From NCBI RefSeq assembly GCF_011045015.1, contig NZ_JAAKZY010000051.1, forward strand, positions 1 to 53,902: a stretch of DNA of 53,902 nt, read 5' to 3'. The notes under the pieces are model-generated. The model worked only from the letters and a program-made list of their open reading frames with translations, had not been told where the DNA came from and searched no databases. The translations under genes were made by a program, and so were the position numbers. This document shows, one piece after another, positions 42,253-50,233 of the stretch. The DNA is from Streptomyces scabichelini (lineage in GTDB: Bacteria > Actinomycetota > Actinomycetes > Streptomycetales > Streptomycetaceae). How positions within the stretch are numbered: the first letter of the stretch is position 1; each line of letters starts with the position of its first letter.

Positions 42253-42482
42253 AGTGGGGGGTGCGGGGCCGTGGGCCGGTGCGTCAGCCCGTCGCAGGGT
42301 GGGCATACGGCCCTGGCCTGGTACAAGGCCCTGGTTCTCCGAGACAAAACCTACGCGACGGGCGTACGACGCACCGGCCCACGACCCCTCCCGCCGGTGG
42401 GAGGGAGCGGGTAGTTGGGGGTGCGGGCTTTCCCGGGGTGCGTGCTTTCTTCGGGCCGGTGAGCCGCAGGCTTTTGCTTTTC

Positions 42483-42525
42483 AGGGGCGCGGGGAACTGC
42501 GCGACCAGCCACGACGGACCCGCAG
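42483..42525 (-). repeat. Dispersed Streptomyces repeat, copy B (inverted)
   Basis: AGGGGCGCGGGGAACTGCGC at 42483-42502 and the following GACCAGCCACGAC are the reverse complement of copy A. Copies A and B lie 230 bases apart and face each other in one intergenic region, so the RNA could fold into a long stem. Confidence 0.8.
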
Positions 42526-42681
42526 TCGCCCGAGAACCGAACCCACCACCCCCGAAGGCGTCATCTGCCGAAGCGGAGCATCAGCAAGGGAGAGTGGGAC
42601 GAGGTGGACAAGCGACCGTCCCGGCCGGCAGGCCTACCGTGGGGGTGGTAACGCCACGTCAACGGAAGGGCCGGAAACCCT

Positions 42682-44127
42682 ATGACTTCCACGCATGCCT
42701 TCTGGCTCGCCGGCCGCCGGGCCATCGGTGAGGCCACGATCCAGGTCACGTCTCCTTGGGACGGCCGTGTCGTCGGGACGGCGAGCGTGCCGAGTGACGA
42801 GCAGGTGGAGGAGGCCGTCGCCGCCGCGTACGCCGTGCGGGACGAGTTCGCCGCCACGCCGGCCCATGTGCGTGCCGCCGCCCTCGATCACGTGTCGCGC
42901 CGGCTCGTCGAGCGGACCGAGGAGATCGCTCGGCTGATCTCCGCTGAGAACGGAAAGCCGGTCAAGTGGGCCCGAGGCGAGGTCGGGCGGGCCGTGTCGG
43001 TGTTCCGGTTCGCGGCCGAGGAGGCCCGGCGGTTCAACGGGGGAGAGGCTCAGCGACTTGACACTGATCTTGGGGGACAGGGGCGCCTTGCCTTCACTCG
43101 TCGCTTCCCCAAGGGTGTCGTGCTGGGGATCGCGCCGTTCAACTTTCCGCTGAACCTGTGCGCCCACAAGATCGCCCCGGCGATTGCGGCCGGGGTGCCG
43201 ATCATTTTGAAGCCCGCTCCCGCTACACCGTTGTCGGGCTTGATGATCGGTGAGCTGCTGGCCGAGAGTGAGTTGCCGGCCGGGGCGTGGAGCATCCTGC
43301 CGGTGTCGAACGACCGGATGCCTGCTCTGGTGCAGGACGAGCGACTGCCGGTCATCTCGTTCACCGGGTCGGAGAAGGTCGGGTTCTCGATCATGGACTC
43401 GGTGCCGCGCAAGCACTGCACCCTGGAGCTGGGCGGGAACGGCGCGGCCGTGGTGCTGGCCGACTTCTCCAGTGATGAGGACTTGGACTGGGCCGCGACG
43501 CGTATCGCCACGTTCTCCAACTACCAGGGCGGGCAGTCGTGCATCTCGGTGCAGCGGGTGATCGCTGATGCGTCTGTGTACGAGCGGCTGGTGCCTCGTA
43601 TCGTCGCCGCCGTCGAGGCCCAGGTGACCGGGGATCCGTCCGATGACGCGACCGATGTCGGGCCGTTGGTGAGTGAGGATGCCGCGAGGCGGGTGGAGAC
43701 GTGGGTGGATGAGGCCGCCGAGGCGGGGGCTCGTGTGCTGACCGGTGGCAAGCGGGACGGGGCCTCGTACGCTCCGACCGTTCTCGCTGATGTGCCGGGC
43801 GACGTCACGCTGTCGTGCGAGGAGGTCTTCGGGCCCGTTCTCTCCCTGCAGAAGGTGGAGGGGGAGGCCGCCGCCTTCGCCGCCGTCAACGACTCCAAGT
43901 ACGGCCTCCAGGCAGGGGTGTTCACGCATGACCTGCAGACCGCCTTCCGTGCGCACCGGGCGCTCGAGGTGGGTGGCGTGATCATCGGGGACGTTCCCTC
44001 GTATCGCGCCGACCAGATGCCGTACGGCGGGGTGAAGCAGTCCGGAGTCGGGCGTGAGGGCGTGAAGTTCGCGATGGAGGACTACACCTACGAGCGGGTC
44101 ATGGTGCTGACCGGGCTCAGCCTCTAG
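42682..44127 (+). CDS. NAD(P)-dependent aldehyde dehydrogenase
   Basis: This 481-residue enzyme of the aldehyde dehydrogenase superfamily oxidises an aldehyde to the acid with NAD(P). The substrate is unknown. It has the APFNFPLN segment near 151, the KPAPATPLS nucleotide segment, FTGSEKVG near 228, the general base Glu249 in LELGGN and the nucleophile Cys287 in GGQSC. The C-terminal EEVFGPVLSL is also standard. A phosphate- or CoA-dependent activity is not suggested. The ATG at 42682 begins the usual N-terminus. A Zur-like box follows five bases after the stop, and a strong hairpin lies 45 bases after it. Confidence 0.93.
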   Translation: MTSTHAFWLAGRRAIGEATIQVTSPWDGRVVGTASVPSDEQVEEAVAAAYAVRDEFAATPAHVRAAALDHVSRRLVERTEEIARLISAENGKPVKWARGEVGRAVSVFRFAAEEARRFNGGEAQRLDTDLGGQGRLAFTRRFPKGVVLGIAPFNFPLNLCAHKIAPAIAAGVPIILKPAPATPLSGLMIGELLAESELPAGAWSILPVSNDRMPALVQDERLPVISFTGSEKVGFSIMDSVPRKHCTLELGGNGAAVVLADFSSDEDLDWAATRIATFSNYQGGQSCISVQRVIADASVYERLVPRIVAAVEAQVTGDPSDDATDVGPLVSEDAARRVETWVDEAAEAGARVLTGGKRDGASYAPTVLADVPGDVTLSCEEVFGPVLSLQKVEGEAAAFAAVNDSKYGLQAGVFTHDLQTAFRAHRALEVGGVIIGDVPSYRADQMPYGGVKQSGVGREGVKFAMEDYTYERVMVLTGLSL

Positions 44128-44131
44128 CTTG

Positions 44132-44146
44132 TGACAATCGTTTTCA
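44132..44146 (+). promoter_or_regulatory. Zur-like box with downstream -10 element
   Basis: TGACAATCGTTTTCA resembles the zinc-uptake regulator (Zur) box, whose palindromic consensus is close to TGAAAATCGTTTTCA. A TAGGCT hexamer, a good -10 element, follows at 44149-44154. The AT-rich motif stands out in this GC-rich genome. It lies five bases after the dehydrogenase stop, and no gene follows it before the terminator hairpin, so a short zinc-controlled RNA is possible. Confidence 0.5.
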
Positions 44147-44172
44147 TGTAGGCTCGGGTCGTATCCCGGGAT

Positions 44173-44214
44173 GAAGGGGCCCGGCGCCGATGCCTTCCGG
44201 TGCCGGGCCCCTTC
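44173..44214. terminator. Bidirectional terminator hairpin
   Basis: GAAGGGGCCCGGCGCC at 44173-44188 pairs with GGTGCCGGGCCCCTTC at 44199-44214, with one G-T pair and a 10-base loop. It lies between the convergent aldehyde dehydrogenase and GH3 genes and can terminate both. Confidence 0.85.
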
Positions 44215-44240
44215 TATGTGCGTCGGTCAGGTCCGGCCCC

Positions 44241-47087
44241 TCAACCGGAGAGACCGACGCGCGCGAGCCGTACACGGCCGCGCAGTCTGATGTGCAGGTC
44301 GTGGACCTCGGTGGCGCGGGCTGCTGGGGTCGTGATGGTGGTGTAGGTGTACGGGCCGGGAGTCGGTGGGATCTCGAAGTCGGCGAGTACCCGGCCGCCT
44401 GGCAGGGTCAGTTCGACCGTGCCTTCGCCTGCCGCCTCGACGGTGACGGTTGTCGTGCCGGGGCCGAAGTCGCAGGCGCGGTAGAGCAGTTCCGCCTCGC
44501 CGCCGTCCACGGGTGTCACCGCGTCGCCCGACGACTTCGTACGGTCGACGATCTCGGCGTTGCTCTGTTCGTCGAAGTCGGCCGCGTTCAGGCCGTGTTC
44601 GAGGACCGGGCGCGGGGTCGTGGGGGTGCCTTCGAGGTCGATCGGCTTGCGCAGGCGGATGTCCTCGCTGGATGCGCCCACGAGTACGTCGTACGTTCCC
44701 GGCTCCAGGCACCATCGGCCGTGTGCCACGTCCCAGAACTCGAAGGTGGCGAGCGGTAGTTCGAAGGAGAGCTCGGCCGATGCGCCGGGGGCGAGGTGGA
44801 CCCGGCGGTGGGCCGCCAGTTCGCGGCGGGGGTGTGGGACCGAGGGGGTTGCCGCGCGTGTGTAGAGCTGGGCGACCTCGTCGGCGGGCACTTCGCCGGT
44901 GTTGGTGACGGTGAAGGAGACCTTCAAGCCGTCTTCGCCCGGCTCGACCTGGAGATTTTCGTAGGTGAAGGACGCGTACGACAGGCCGTGGCCGAACGGG
45001 AAGAGCGGGGTGCCCTCGAAATAGAGGTACGTCTGGCGGCTGCCGATCACGTCGTAGTCGAGGAGATCGGGGAGGTCCGCGTCGGAGGCGTACCAGGTCT
45101 GAGGGAGGCGGCCGGCCGGGGAGACGTCGCCCGCCAGGACGCGGGCCAGGGCGGTGCCGGCCGCCTGGCCGCCATGGGCCGTCCAGAGGACGGTCGGGAG
45201 GTCCGCGTGGTCCACCGCGTACGGGTACGCGGAGACGAGGATCAGGGCTGTGTTCGGGTTCGTGGCGCGGGCGGCGCGCAGCAGGCGTTCCTGGTGGCCG
45301 GGGAGGCGGAGCGTGGTGCGGTCCTCGGTCTCGCGGCCGTTGATGTGCGGGTCGTTGCCCGCGACCACGAGGACCACGTCCGCGGTGGCGGCGGCCCGGG
45401 TCACCGCGTCCTCGCCGCGCTCCGTGACGATCACCTCGAAGACCTCCGCGTCCCGCGGATCGTCCGCGGCAACCTTCGCTCCGTCGGCGGCGACAGAGAC
45501 GTACCGACCCGTTCCTACGTGCTTCAGGAGGTGGCCGTTCGCGTGGGAAGCATGGGGTTCCAGGCGGAATGTCTCCTGGACTACCCAGCCGCCGGGCTGG
45601 TCCGCCGACGCGCGTACGTAACCGTCCTCGGCGACCGAGAGGTAGCGGCCGTCGGGGGCGCGGAGCGTGAGGATGCCCTCGCCCCAGTCGATCAGCGCGA
45701 GATCCGTGCCGGTGGTGTCGGTGGTGAGCGGGGGCAGGTCCGTACGGCCCGCGAGGAGGGCCGGGTCCAGCGCGCCCTCCGCGCCCCGGGCCTCGTCCGT
45801 CGTGTCGTCGGCGGGCAGGACGCTGAGATACGTACCGGCCGAGGTCTTCAGGCGTACGCGGTCCACGCCCTCGGCGAAGTCGACGCGCTCGGCGCCGAAG
45901 CGCTCGTACAGGCCCTCCAGAGGTGTGGAGCGGTGGATGAGCGTGCCGCTGTACCAGTCGAGTTTGCACTCGTCGGCGAGGAGGCCGACCACGGCGATGC
46001 GCGGGCTGCCGGTCAGGGGCAGCAGGCCGTCGTTCTTGAGGAGGACGATCGCCTGTTCCGCGGCTTCCTGCGCGAGGGCTCGGTGGGCCGGGGTGTCGAA
46101 GTGTTTCGTGTCCGCGTACGGGTCCAGATGCGGGTCGAACTCGCCGAGGCGGAAGCGGATCGCGAGCTGGCGGCGGACCGCCGCGTCGATGTCCGCCTCG
46201 GTCAGCAGGCCCTGGTCAAGGGCGCCCCGGACGCGTTCGATGATCTTCGAGCTGTCCGTGCCGTGGTCCGTGAAGCTGTCCACACCGGCGCGCAGCGCGG
46301 CGGCCGTCGCCTCCTCGTGCGTGTCGAAGTAGTGCTCGGAGTCCACCAGGTTGGAGGGCGCGCCCGCGTCCGAGCAGACCAGGAGGTCTTGGTCCGTCCA
46401 GGTGCGCAGGTGCTCGCGCAGATACGGCGAGACGTGGTTGGGGCGGCCGTTGACCAGGTTGTACGCGGGCATCACGCCGGCCACCGCGCCCGCCTCGACC
46501 GTCTCGCGGAAGGCGCGCAGGTCGTACTCGTGCAGGACGCGGGGGCGGACGGACGAGGACGTGATGTCCCTGCCCGTCTCGTTGTTGTGCGCGAGCCAGT
46601 GCTTGAGGACGGGGGCCGTGCGCCAGTACGCCGGGTGGTTGCCCCGCAGGCCGCGGGTGTACGCCGTGGCGATCGCCGAGGTCAGCCTGGGGTCCTCGGA
46701 GTAGCCCTCCTCGTTGCGGCCCCAGAGGGGGTGGCGCAGGAGGTTGACCGTGGGCGCCCAGACGTTGAGGCCCACTCGGTCGTCGTGGGCGCGCATCGCG
46801 CGGACCTCGGTGGAGACCGCCTCGCCCACACGGCGTACGAGATCCTCGTTCCAGCTCGCGCCGAGGCCCACCGCCTGCGGGAACACGGTCGCCGGGCCCA
46901 TCCAGGCCACGCCGTGCAGTGCCTCCTGGCCGGTGCGGAACGCGGCGACGCCGAGCCGCTCCACCGCCGGCGCGAACTGGTGCAGCAGTGCGATGCGTTC
47001 GGCCACGGTCAGCCGCGACAGGAGATCGTCGACGCGCTTCGCGAACGGCAGCTGCGAGTCGCGGAAAGACGGCGTTTGTGCGGTCAC
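44241..47087 (-). CDS. GH3 beta-glucosidase with inserted trefoil-like domain
   Basis: This 948-residue glycoside hydrolase of family 3 would cleave beta-glucosidic ends of imported oligosaccharides. The nucleophile is Asp240 in LLVCSDAGAP, in the barrel domain. A second alpha/beta domain begins near residue 340. Between about 411 and 555 an extra domain is inserted, with three repeats (GTYLSV, GRYLSV, GRYVSV) like a fascin or ricin trefoil. GH3 domain 2 resumes at EDAVTRAAATADVVLVVAGN. A fibronectin-III-like region follows near 740-820, and a CBM6-like C-terminal domain ends RLRGRVRLARVGL. There is no signal peptide. The GTG at 47087 follows AAAGGA. It is divergent from the sugar transporter. 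Confidence 0.92.
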   Translation of the reverse strand: MTAQTPSFRDSQLPFAKRVDDLLSRLTVAERIALLHQFAPAVERLGVAAFRTGQEALHGVAWMGPATVFPQAVGLGASWNEDLVRRVGEAVSTEVRAMRAHDDRVGLNVWAPTVNLLRHPLWGRNEEGYSEDPRLTSAIATAYTRGLRGNHPAYWRTAPVLKHWLAHNNETGRDITSSSVRPRVLHEYDLRAFRETVEAGAVAGVMPAYNLVNGRPNHVSPYLREHLRTWTDQDLLVCSDAGAPSNLVDSEHYFDTHEEATAAALRAGVDSFTDHGTDSSKIIERVRGALDQGLLTEADIDAAVRRQLAIRFRLGEFDPHLDPYADTKHFDTPAHRALAQEAAEQAIVLLKNDGLLPLTGSPRIAVVGLLADECKLDWYSGTLIHRSTPLEGLYERFGAERVDFAEGVDRVRLKTSAGTYLSVLPADDTTDEARGAEGALDPALLAGRTDLPPLTTDTTGTDLALIDWGEGILTLRAPDGRYLSVAEDGYVRASADQPGGWVVQETFRLEPHASHANGHLLKHVGTGRYVSVAADGAKVAADDPRDAEVFEVIVTERGEDAVTRAAATADVVLVVAGNDPHINGRETEDRTTLRLPGHQERLLRAARATNPNTALILVSAYPYAVDHADLPTVLWTAHGGQAAGTALARVLAGDVSPAGRLPQTWYASDADLPDLLDYDVIGSRQTYLYFEGTPLFPFGHGLSYASFTYENLQVEPGEDGLKVSFTVTNTGEVPADEVAQLYTRAATPSVPHPRRELAAHRRVHLAPGASAELSFELPLATFEFWDVAHGRWCLEPGTYDVLVGASSEDIRLRKPIDLEGTPTTPRPVLEHGLNAADFDEQSNAEIVDRTKSSGDAVTPVDGGEAELLYRACDFGPGTTTVTVEAAGEGTVELTLPGGRVLADFEIPPTPGPYTYTTITTPAARATEVHDLHIRLRGRVRLARVGLSG

Positions 47088-47123
47088 GCGGGGAGTCCTT
47101 TGTGGAGGAGCGGTGGAGAGCTT

Positions 47124-47137
47124 TCGAAGCGCTTCGA
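47124..47137. promoter_or_regulatory. LacI-type operator before GH3 gene
   Basis: TCGAAGCGCTTCGA is a perfect palindrome with the central CG typical of LacI-family operators. On the minus strand TTGACA (47165-47160) and GAGCAT (47142-47137), 17 bases apart, form a promoter whose start would fall inside this operator. Binding would block GH3 transcription. Confidence 0.75.
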
Positions 47138-47304
47138 TGCTCATTCGACCGGCGGCGGGTGTCAAGACGTCCCGAGGCAACATCTCCGTATCCTCACCGG
47201 CATTTCGTGCCACATATGAGACAGGTCCAGTCCTTCGCATCCCGGAGGAATGTTGGAAACGACTCTTGTGCACCCTCAGGTGTTCACTTAACCTCGCAGC
47301 AACA

Positions 47305-47318
47305 TCGAAGCGCTTCGA
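47305..47318. promoter_or_regulatory. LacI-type operator before sugar ABC transporter
   Basis: This is an exact second copy of TCGAAGCGCTTCGA. On the plus strand TTGTGC (47266-47271) and TAACCT (47289-47294), 17 bases apart, would start transcription at about 47301, immediately before the operator. One repressor can thus control both divergent operons. Confidence 0.75.
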
Positions 47319-47462
47319 CTCGGTCGAACGTGCCGCTCTGTGCGCACCTTCCTCCGCACCTTCCTCCGAGGTCCGCTTCAGCTCAGCCAGTTCCACTCAA
47401 GACACCGCAGCCGACGGCCACACCGCCGGGTGTCCTGCTGTGCGCCATGAAGGGTTGACGCA

Positions 47463-49139
47463 ATGACGCCGAACGCCTCCGCTCCCAGTCGGAGAAGCTT
47501 CCTCGCCTCCACGGCGGTCGCCGCCGCCGCGGTGGCCGGAGGCATGCCGCTGCTGTCCGCCTGCGGCGGCTCGCAGGAGGGCCGCAAGGAGGGCACCACG
47601 TCCGGGAAGGACGCCGCGAAGCTGCTTCCGGCGTATGTGGCGTCGACTGTGGTGGCGCCCGACATCCCGGCGAAGAACGGCTCGGCGGCCGGTTTCACCA
47701 AGGCGATCCCCGCGGCCGAACTGAAGACGTCGGTGGCCAAGAAGATGGGCAGCGGCGGCAAACTCACGATCTTGTCGCCGTTCTACGGCACCCCGCCGAA
47801 GACCGGCAACCCGTACTACAAGGCCATGAACGAGGCCATCGGTGTCGAGGTCACCTGGCAGAACCAGGACGGCGTCACCTACGACCAGAAGCTCGGCGCG
47901 GTCCTGGCCGGCAGCAACATCCCCGACGTGGTCACCGTGCCCGGCTGGAACCTGATGGGCCGGATACCCAGCGCCATCAACGCCAAGTTCGCGGACCTCG
48001 GCCCGTACCTGTCGGGCGACAAGGTCAAGGACTACCCGAACCTCGCGGCTGTCCCCACCGAGGCCTGGCAGCGCGGCATCTTCGGCGGCCAGCTGCGGGC
48101 GATCCCGTTCCCCGCCCCGAACGTCACGGACATCGCGCCCATGTACCGCAAGGATCTGTTCAAGGAGAAGGGCTACAGCGTCCCCACGAGCCCGGACGAA
48201 TTCCTGTCCTGGGCCAAGGAAGCGACCGACGCCAAGTCGAAGCTGTGGGCCTGCGACGACATGAAGTGGTCGGCGTTCCACATCTTCGGATGCCTGTCGG
48301 GCAGCGACAAGGCGCTGTGGTGGAACATGGACGGCGGCAAGCTGATCAACCGCGTCGAGACCGAGGAGTACCTCGAAGCCCTGGAGTGGACGCGCAAGCT
48401 CTACGCGGCCAAGGTGGTCCACCCGGACGCGGTCAGCGGCAAGGACGGCGGCAACTCGGGCAACCGCTTCACCGCCGGCGAGGTGCTGGTCTACAACAAC
48501 AACATCTCCGACTGGTGGGGCAAGACCGCCGAACAGGCCACCCAGAACTCGGACTTCGAGATGGGCGCGTTCGACTTCTTCGGCCCGGACGGCGGCGACC
48601 CGACGCTGTGGGCGGGCCAGCCCGCCAACATCTTCACCTTCGTCAGCAAGAAGGCGACCGAGGCGCAGATCAAGGACTTCCTGGCCCTCTGCAACTTCTG
48701 CGCGGCGCCCTACGGCACCAAGGAGTTCATGCTCACCGCCTACGGCGTCGAGGGCACGGACTACGACATGAAGGACGGCCTGCCGGTCAAGACGACGCAG
48801 GGCGTCAACGAGGTCAACGGCGCCTACGACTACACCGGCAACCCCGCCCCGTACGTCGCCTACCCCGACTTCCCCGAGGTCACCAAGGGCATCGTCGAGT
48901 GGCAGCAGCGCATGGGCGCTTTCACCAAGAAGTCCTCCTTCTTCGGGCTGACCGTCACCGAGCCCAACCGCTGGTCCAACCTCGCCGACGACTTCGAACA
49001 ACTCGAGGACGACGTGGTGCGCGGCCGCAAGAAGATCAGCGACGTGCAGCAGGCCGTGTCCGACTGGAAGAAGAAGGGCGGCGACGACCTGCGCGACTGG
49101 TACAAGAAGCTGCTCGACGACAACGGGTCGGCGAGCTGA
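47463..49139 (+). CDS. Sugar ABC transporter substrate-binding lipoprotein
   Basis: This 558-residue extracellular sugar-binding protein belongs to solute-binding family 1, in the long LipO/YtcQ-like group used for complex oligosaccharides. The N-terminus carries a Tat-type SRRSFLA motif and a lipobox LSAC, so it is exported folded and lipidated (Cys34). Binding-type segments such as NQDGVTYDQKLGAVLAGSNI and IPDVVTVPGW follow near residue 135. The neighbours GH3, GH74 and GH42 suggest xyloglucan fragments as ligand. It is the first gene of the operon under the second palindrome. No ATPase is encoded here; such importers usually share MsiK. Confidence 0.92.
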   Translation: MTPNASAPSRRSFLASTAVAAAAVAGGMPLLSACGGSQEGRKEGTTSGKDAAKLLPAYVASTVVAPDIPAKNGSAAGFTKAIPAAELKTSVAKKMGSGGKLTILSPFYGTPPKTGNPYYKAMNEAIGVEVTWQNQDGVTYDQKLGAVLAGSNIPDVVTVPGWNLMGRIPSAINAKFADLGPYLSGDKVKDYPNLAAVPTEAWQRGIFGGQLRAIPFPAPNVTDIAPMYRKDLFKEKGYSVPTSPDEFLSWAKEATDAKSKLWACDDMKWSAFHIFGCLSGSDKALWWNMDGGKLINRVETEEYLEALEWTRKLYAAKVVHPDAVSGKDGGNSGNRFTAGEVLVYNNNISDWWGKTAEQATQNSDFEMGAFDFFGPDGGDPTLWAGQPANIFTFVSKKATEAQIKDFLALCNFCAAPYGTKEFMLTAYGVEGTDYDMKDGLPVKTTQGVNEVNGAYDYTGNPAPYVAYPDFPEVTKGIVEWQQRMGAFTKKSSFFGLTVTEPNRWSNLADDFEQLEDDVVRGRKKISDVQQAVSDWKKKGGDDLRDWYKKLLDDNGSAS

Positions 49140-49165
49140 TCCGGGGCTGAGGCGAGGAGAAGGCC

Positions 49166-50233
49166 GTGTCCCACAGCACGGTGCCCCGGTCCAGGGCCGA
49201 GGCCAAGACCCCCGCGGAGGATCCGGCGACGTCGGACGGCGCCGGACGCCGCTCCCGGTCTCGTTTTCGGTCCCGGTCCCGGTCGCGGGAGGACAAGCGC
49301 CGCGGGAAGCTGAGTGTCCGGCTCCGGTTCAAGCGCGACCGCACGCTGATCCTGATGACCTTGCCGGCGGTGCTGCTGCTCCTGGTCTTCAACTACGTAC
49401 CGATCCTCGGCAACGTGGTCGCCTTCCAGGACTACGACCCGTACCTCAGCGAGAACGGCTTCGTCGCCATCTTCCAGAGCCCCTGGATCGGCTTCGAGCA
49501 GTTCGAGCGGATCTTCGCGGACTCGGCCTTCTGGCATGCGGTGCAGAACACGTTCGTACTGTTCTTCCTGCAACTGATCCTGTTCTTCCCGATCCCGATC
49601 CTGCTCGCGCTCCTCATCAACAGCGTGGTCAGGCCCCGGGTCCGGGCGCTCGCGCAGGCGATCATGTACCTGCCGCACTTCTTCTCCTGGGTGCTCGTCG
49701 TCACCGTCTTCATGCAGATCTTCGGCGGCGCGGGCATCATCGCGCAGACCCTCCGCCAGCACGGCTACGAGGGCTTCGACCTGATGACCAACCCGGAGAC
49801 CTTCAAGTACCTGGTCACGCTCGAGATGGTCTGGAAGGACGCGGGCTGGGGCATCATCGTCTTCCTCGCCGCGCTGTCGTCCGTCTCCAACGACCTGTAC
49901 GAGGCCGCCGCCATGGACGGCGCCAGCCGCTGGCGGCGCATGTGGCACATCACGCTGCCCGCCCTGCGCCCCGTGATCGCTCTGCTTCTGGTGCTGCGCG
50001 TCGGCGACGCCCTCACCGTCGGCTTCGAGCAACTGCTGCTCCAACGGCAGGCGGTGGGCGTCGCCGCCTCCGATGTGCTCGACACCTATGTGTGGTGGAA
50101 CGGCATCCGCAACCAGGACTTCAGCTATGCCGCCGCCGCGGGCCTCATCAAGGGCTTCGTCGGCCTGGCACTGGTGCTGACCGCCAACAAGGTCGCCCAT
50201 CTCATGGGTGAGCAGGGGGTGTACAAGAAGTGA
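49166..50233 (+). CDS. Sugar ABC transporter permease (LplB-like)
   Basis: This 355-residue permease has six membrane spans and the EAA-type ATPase-contact motif EAAAMDGASRWRRMWHITLP near residue 252. It belongs to the LplB group that pairs with long LipO-type binding proteins. The first 60 residues are an unusual charged tail with a run RSRSRFRSRSRSRE, which is probably cytoplasmic and could be disordered. The start is the GTG at 49166; a later start could remove much of this tail. The following permease gene overlaps by four bases. Confidence 0.92.
   Translation: MSHSTVPRSRAEAKTPAEDPATSDGAGRRSRSRFRSRSRSREDKRRGKLSVRLRFKRDRTLILMTLPAVLLLLVFNYVPILGNVVAFQDYDPYLSENGFVAIFQSPWIGFEQFERIFADSAFWHAVQNTFVLFFLQLILFFPIPILLALLINSVVRPRVRALAQAIMYLPHFFSWVLVVTVFMQIFGGAGIIAQTLRQHGYEGFDLMTNPETFKYLVTLEMVWKDAGWGIIVFLAALSSVSNDLYEAAAMDGASRWRRMWHITLPALRPVIALLLVLRVGDALTVGFEQLLLQRQAVGVAASDVLDTYVWWNGIRNQDFSYAAAAGLIKGFVGLALVLTANKVAHLMGEQGVYKK

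Larger units (their letters stand above)
42190..42681. other. 492-base intergenic region with two inverted dispersed repeats
   Basis: No gene is supported between the glutaminase and the divergent aldehyde dehydrogenase genes. The region contains two copies of a dispersed repeat in opposite orientation (42205-42252 and 42483-42525) with about 230 bases of unremarkable GC-rich sequence between them. The promoters of both flanking genes should lie here, but none stands out. Confidence 0.6.
47088..47462. other. Divergent control region of the xyloglucan-type locus
   Basis: This 375-base gap separates the GH3 and sugar-binding-protein genes. It contains two identical 14-base palindromes (47124-47137 and 47305-47318), each next to a plausible promoter, and a 12-base direct repeat GCACCTTCCTCC at 47344-47367. 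I see no gene in it. Confidence 0.8.

Noticed and set aside
44796..47219. An 807-codon open frame on the plus strand opposite the GH3 gene
   Set aside because: It is an antisense shadow caused by high third-position GC. Its sequence is low in hydrophobic cores and matches no family, while GH3 on the other strand is clear.
47250..47291. A 13-codon frame with GGAGGA directly before its ATG, upstream of the sugar-binding protein
   Set aside because: The ribosome site is too close to the ATG, and the frame lies upstream of and across the predicted promoter, so it would not be transcribed.
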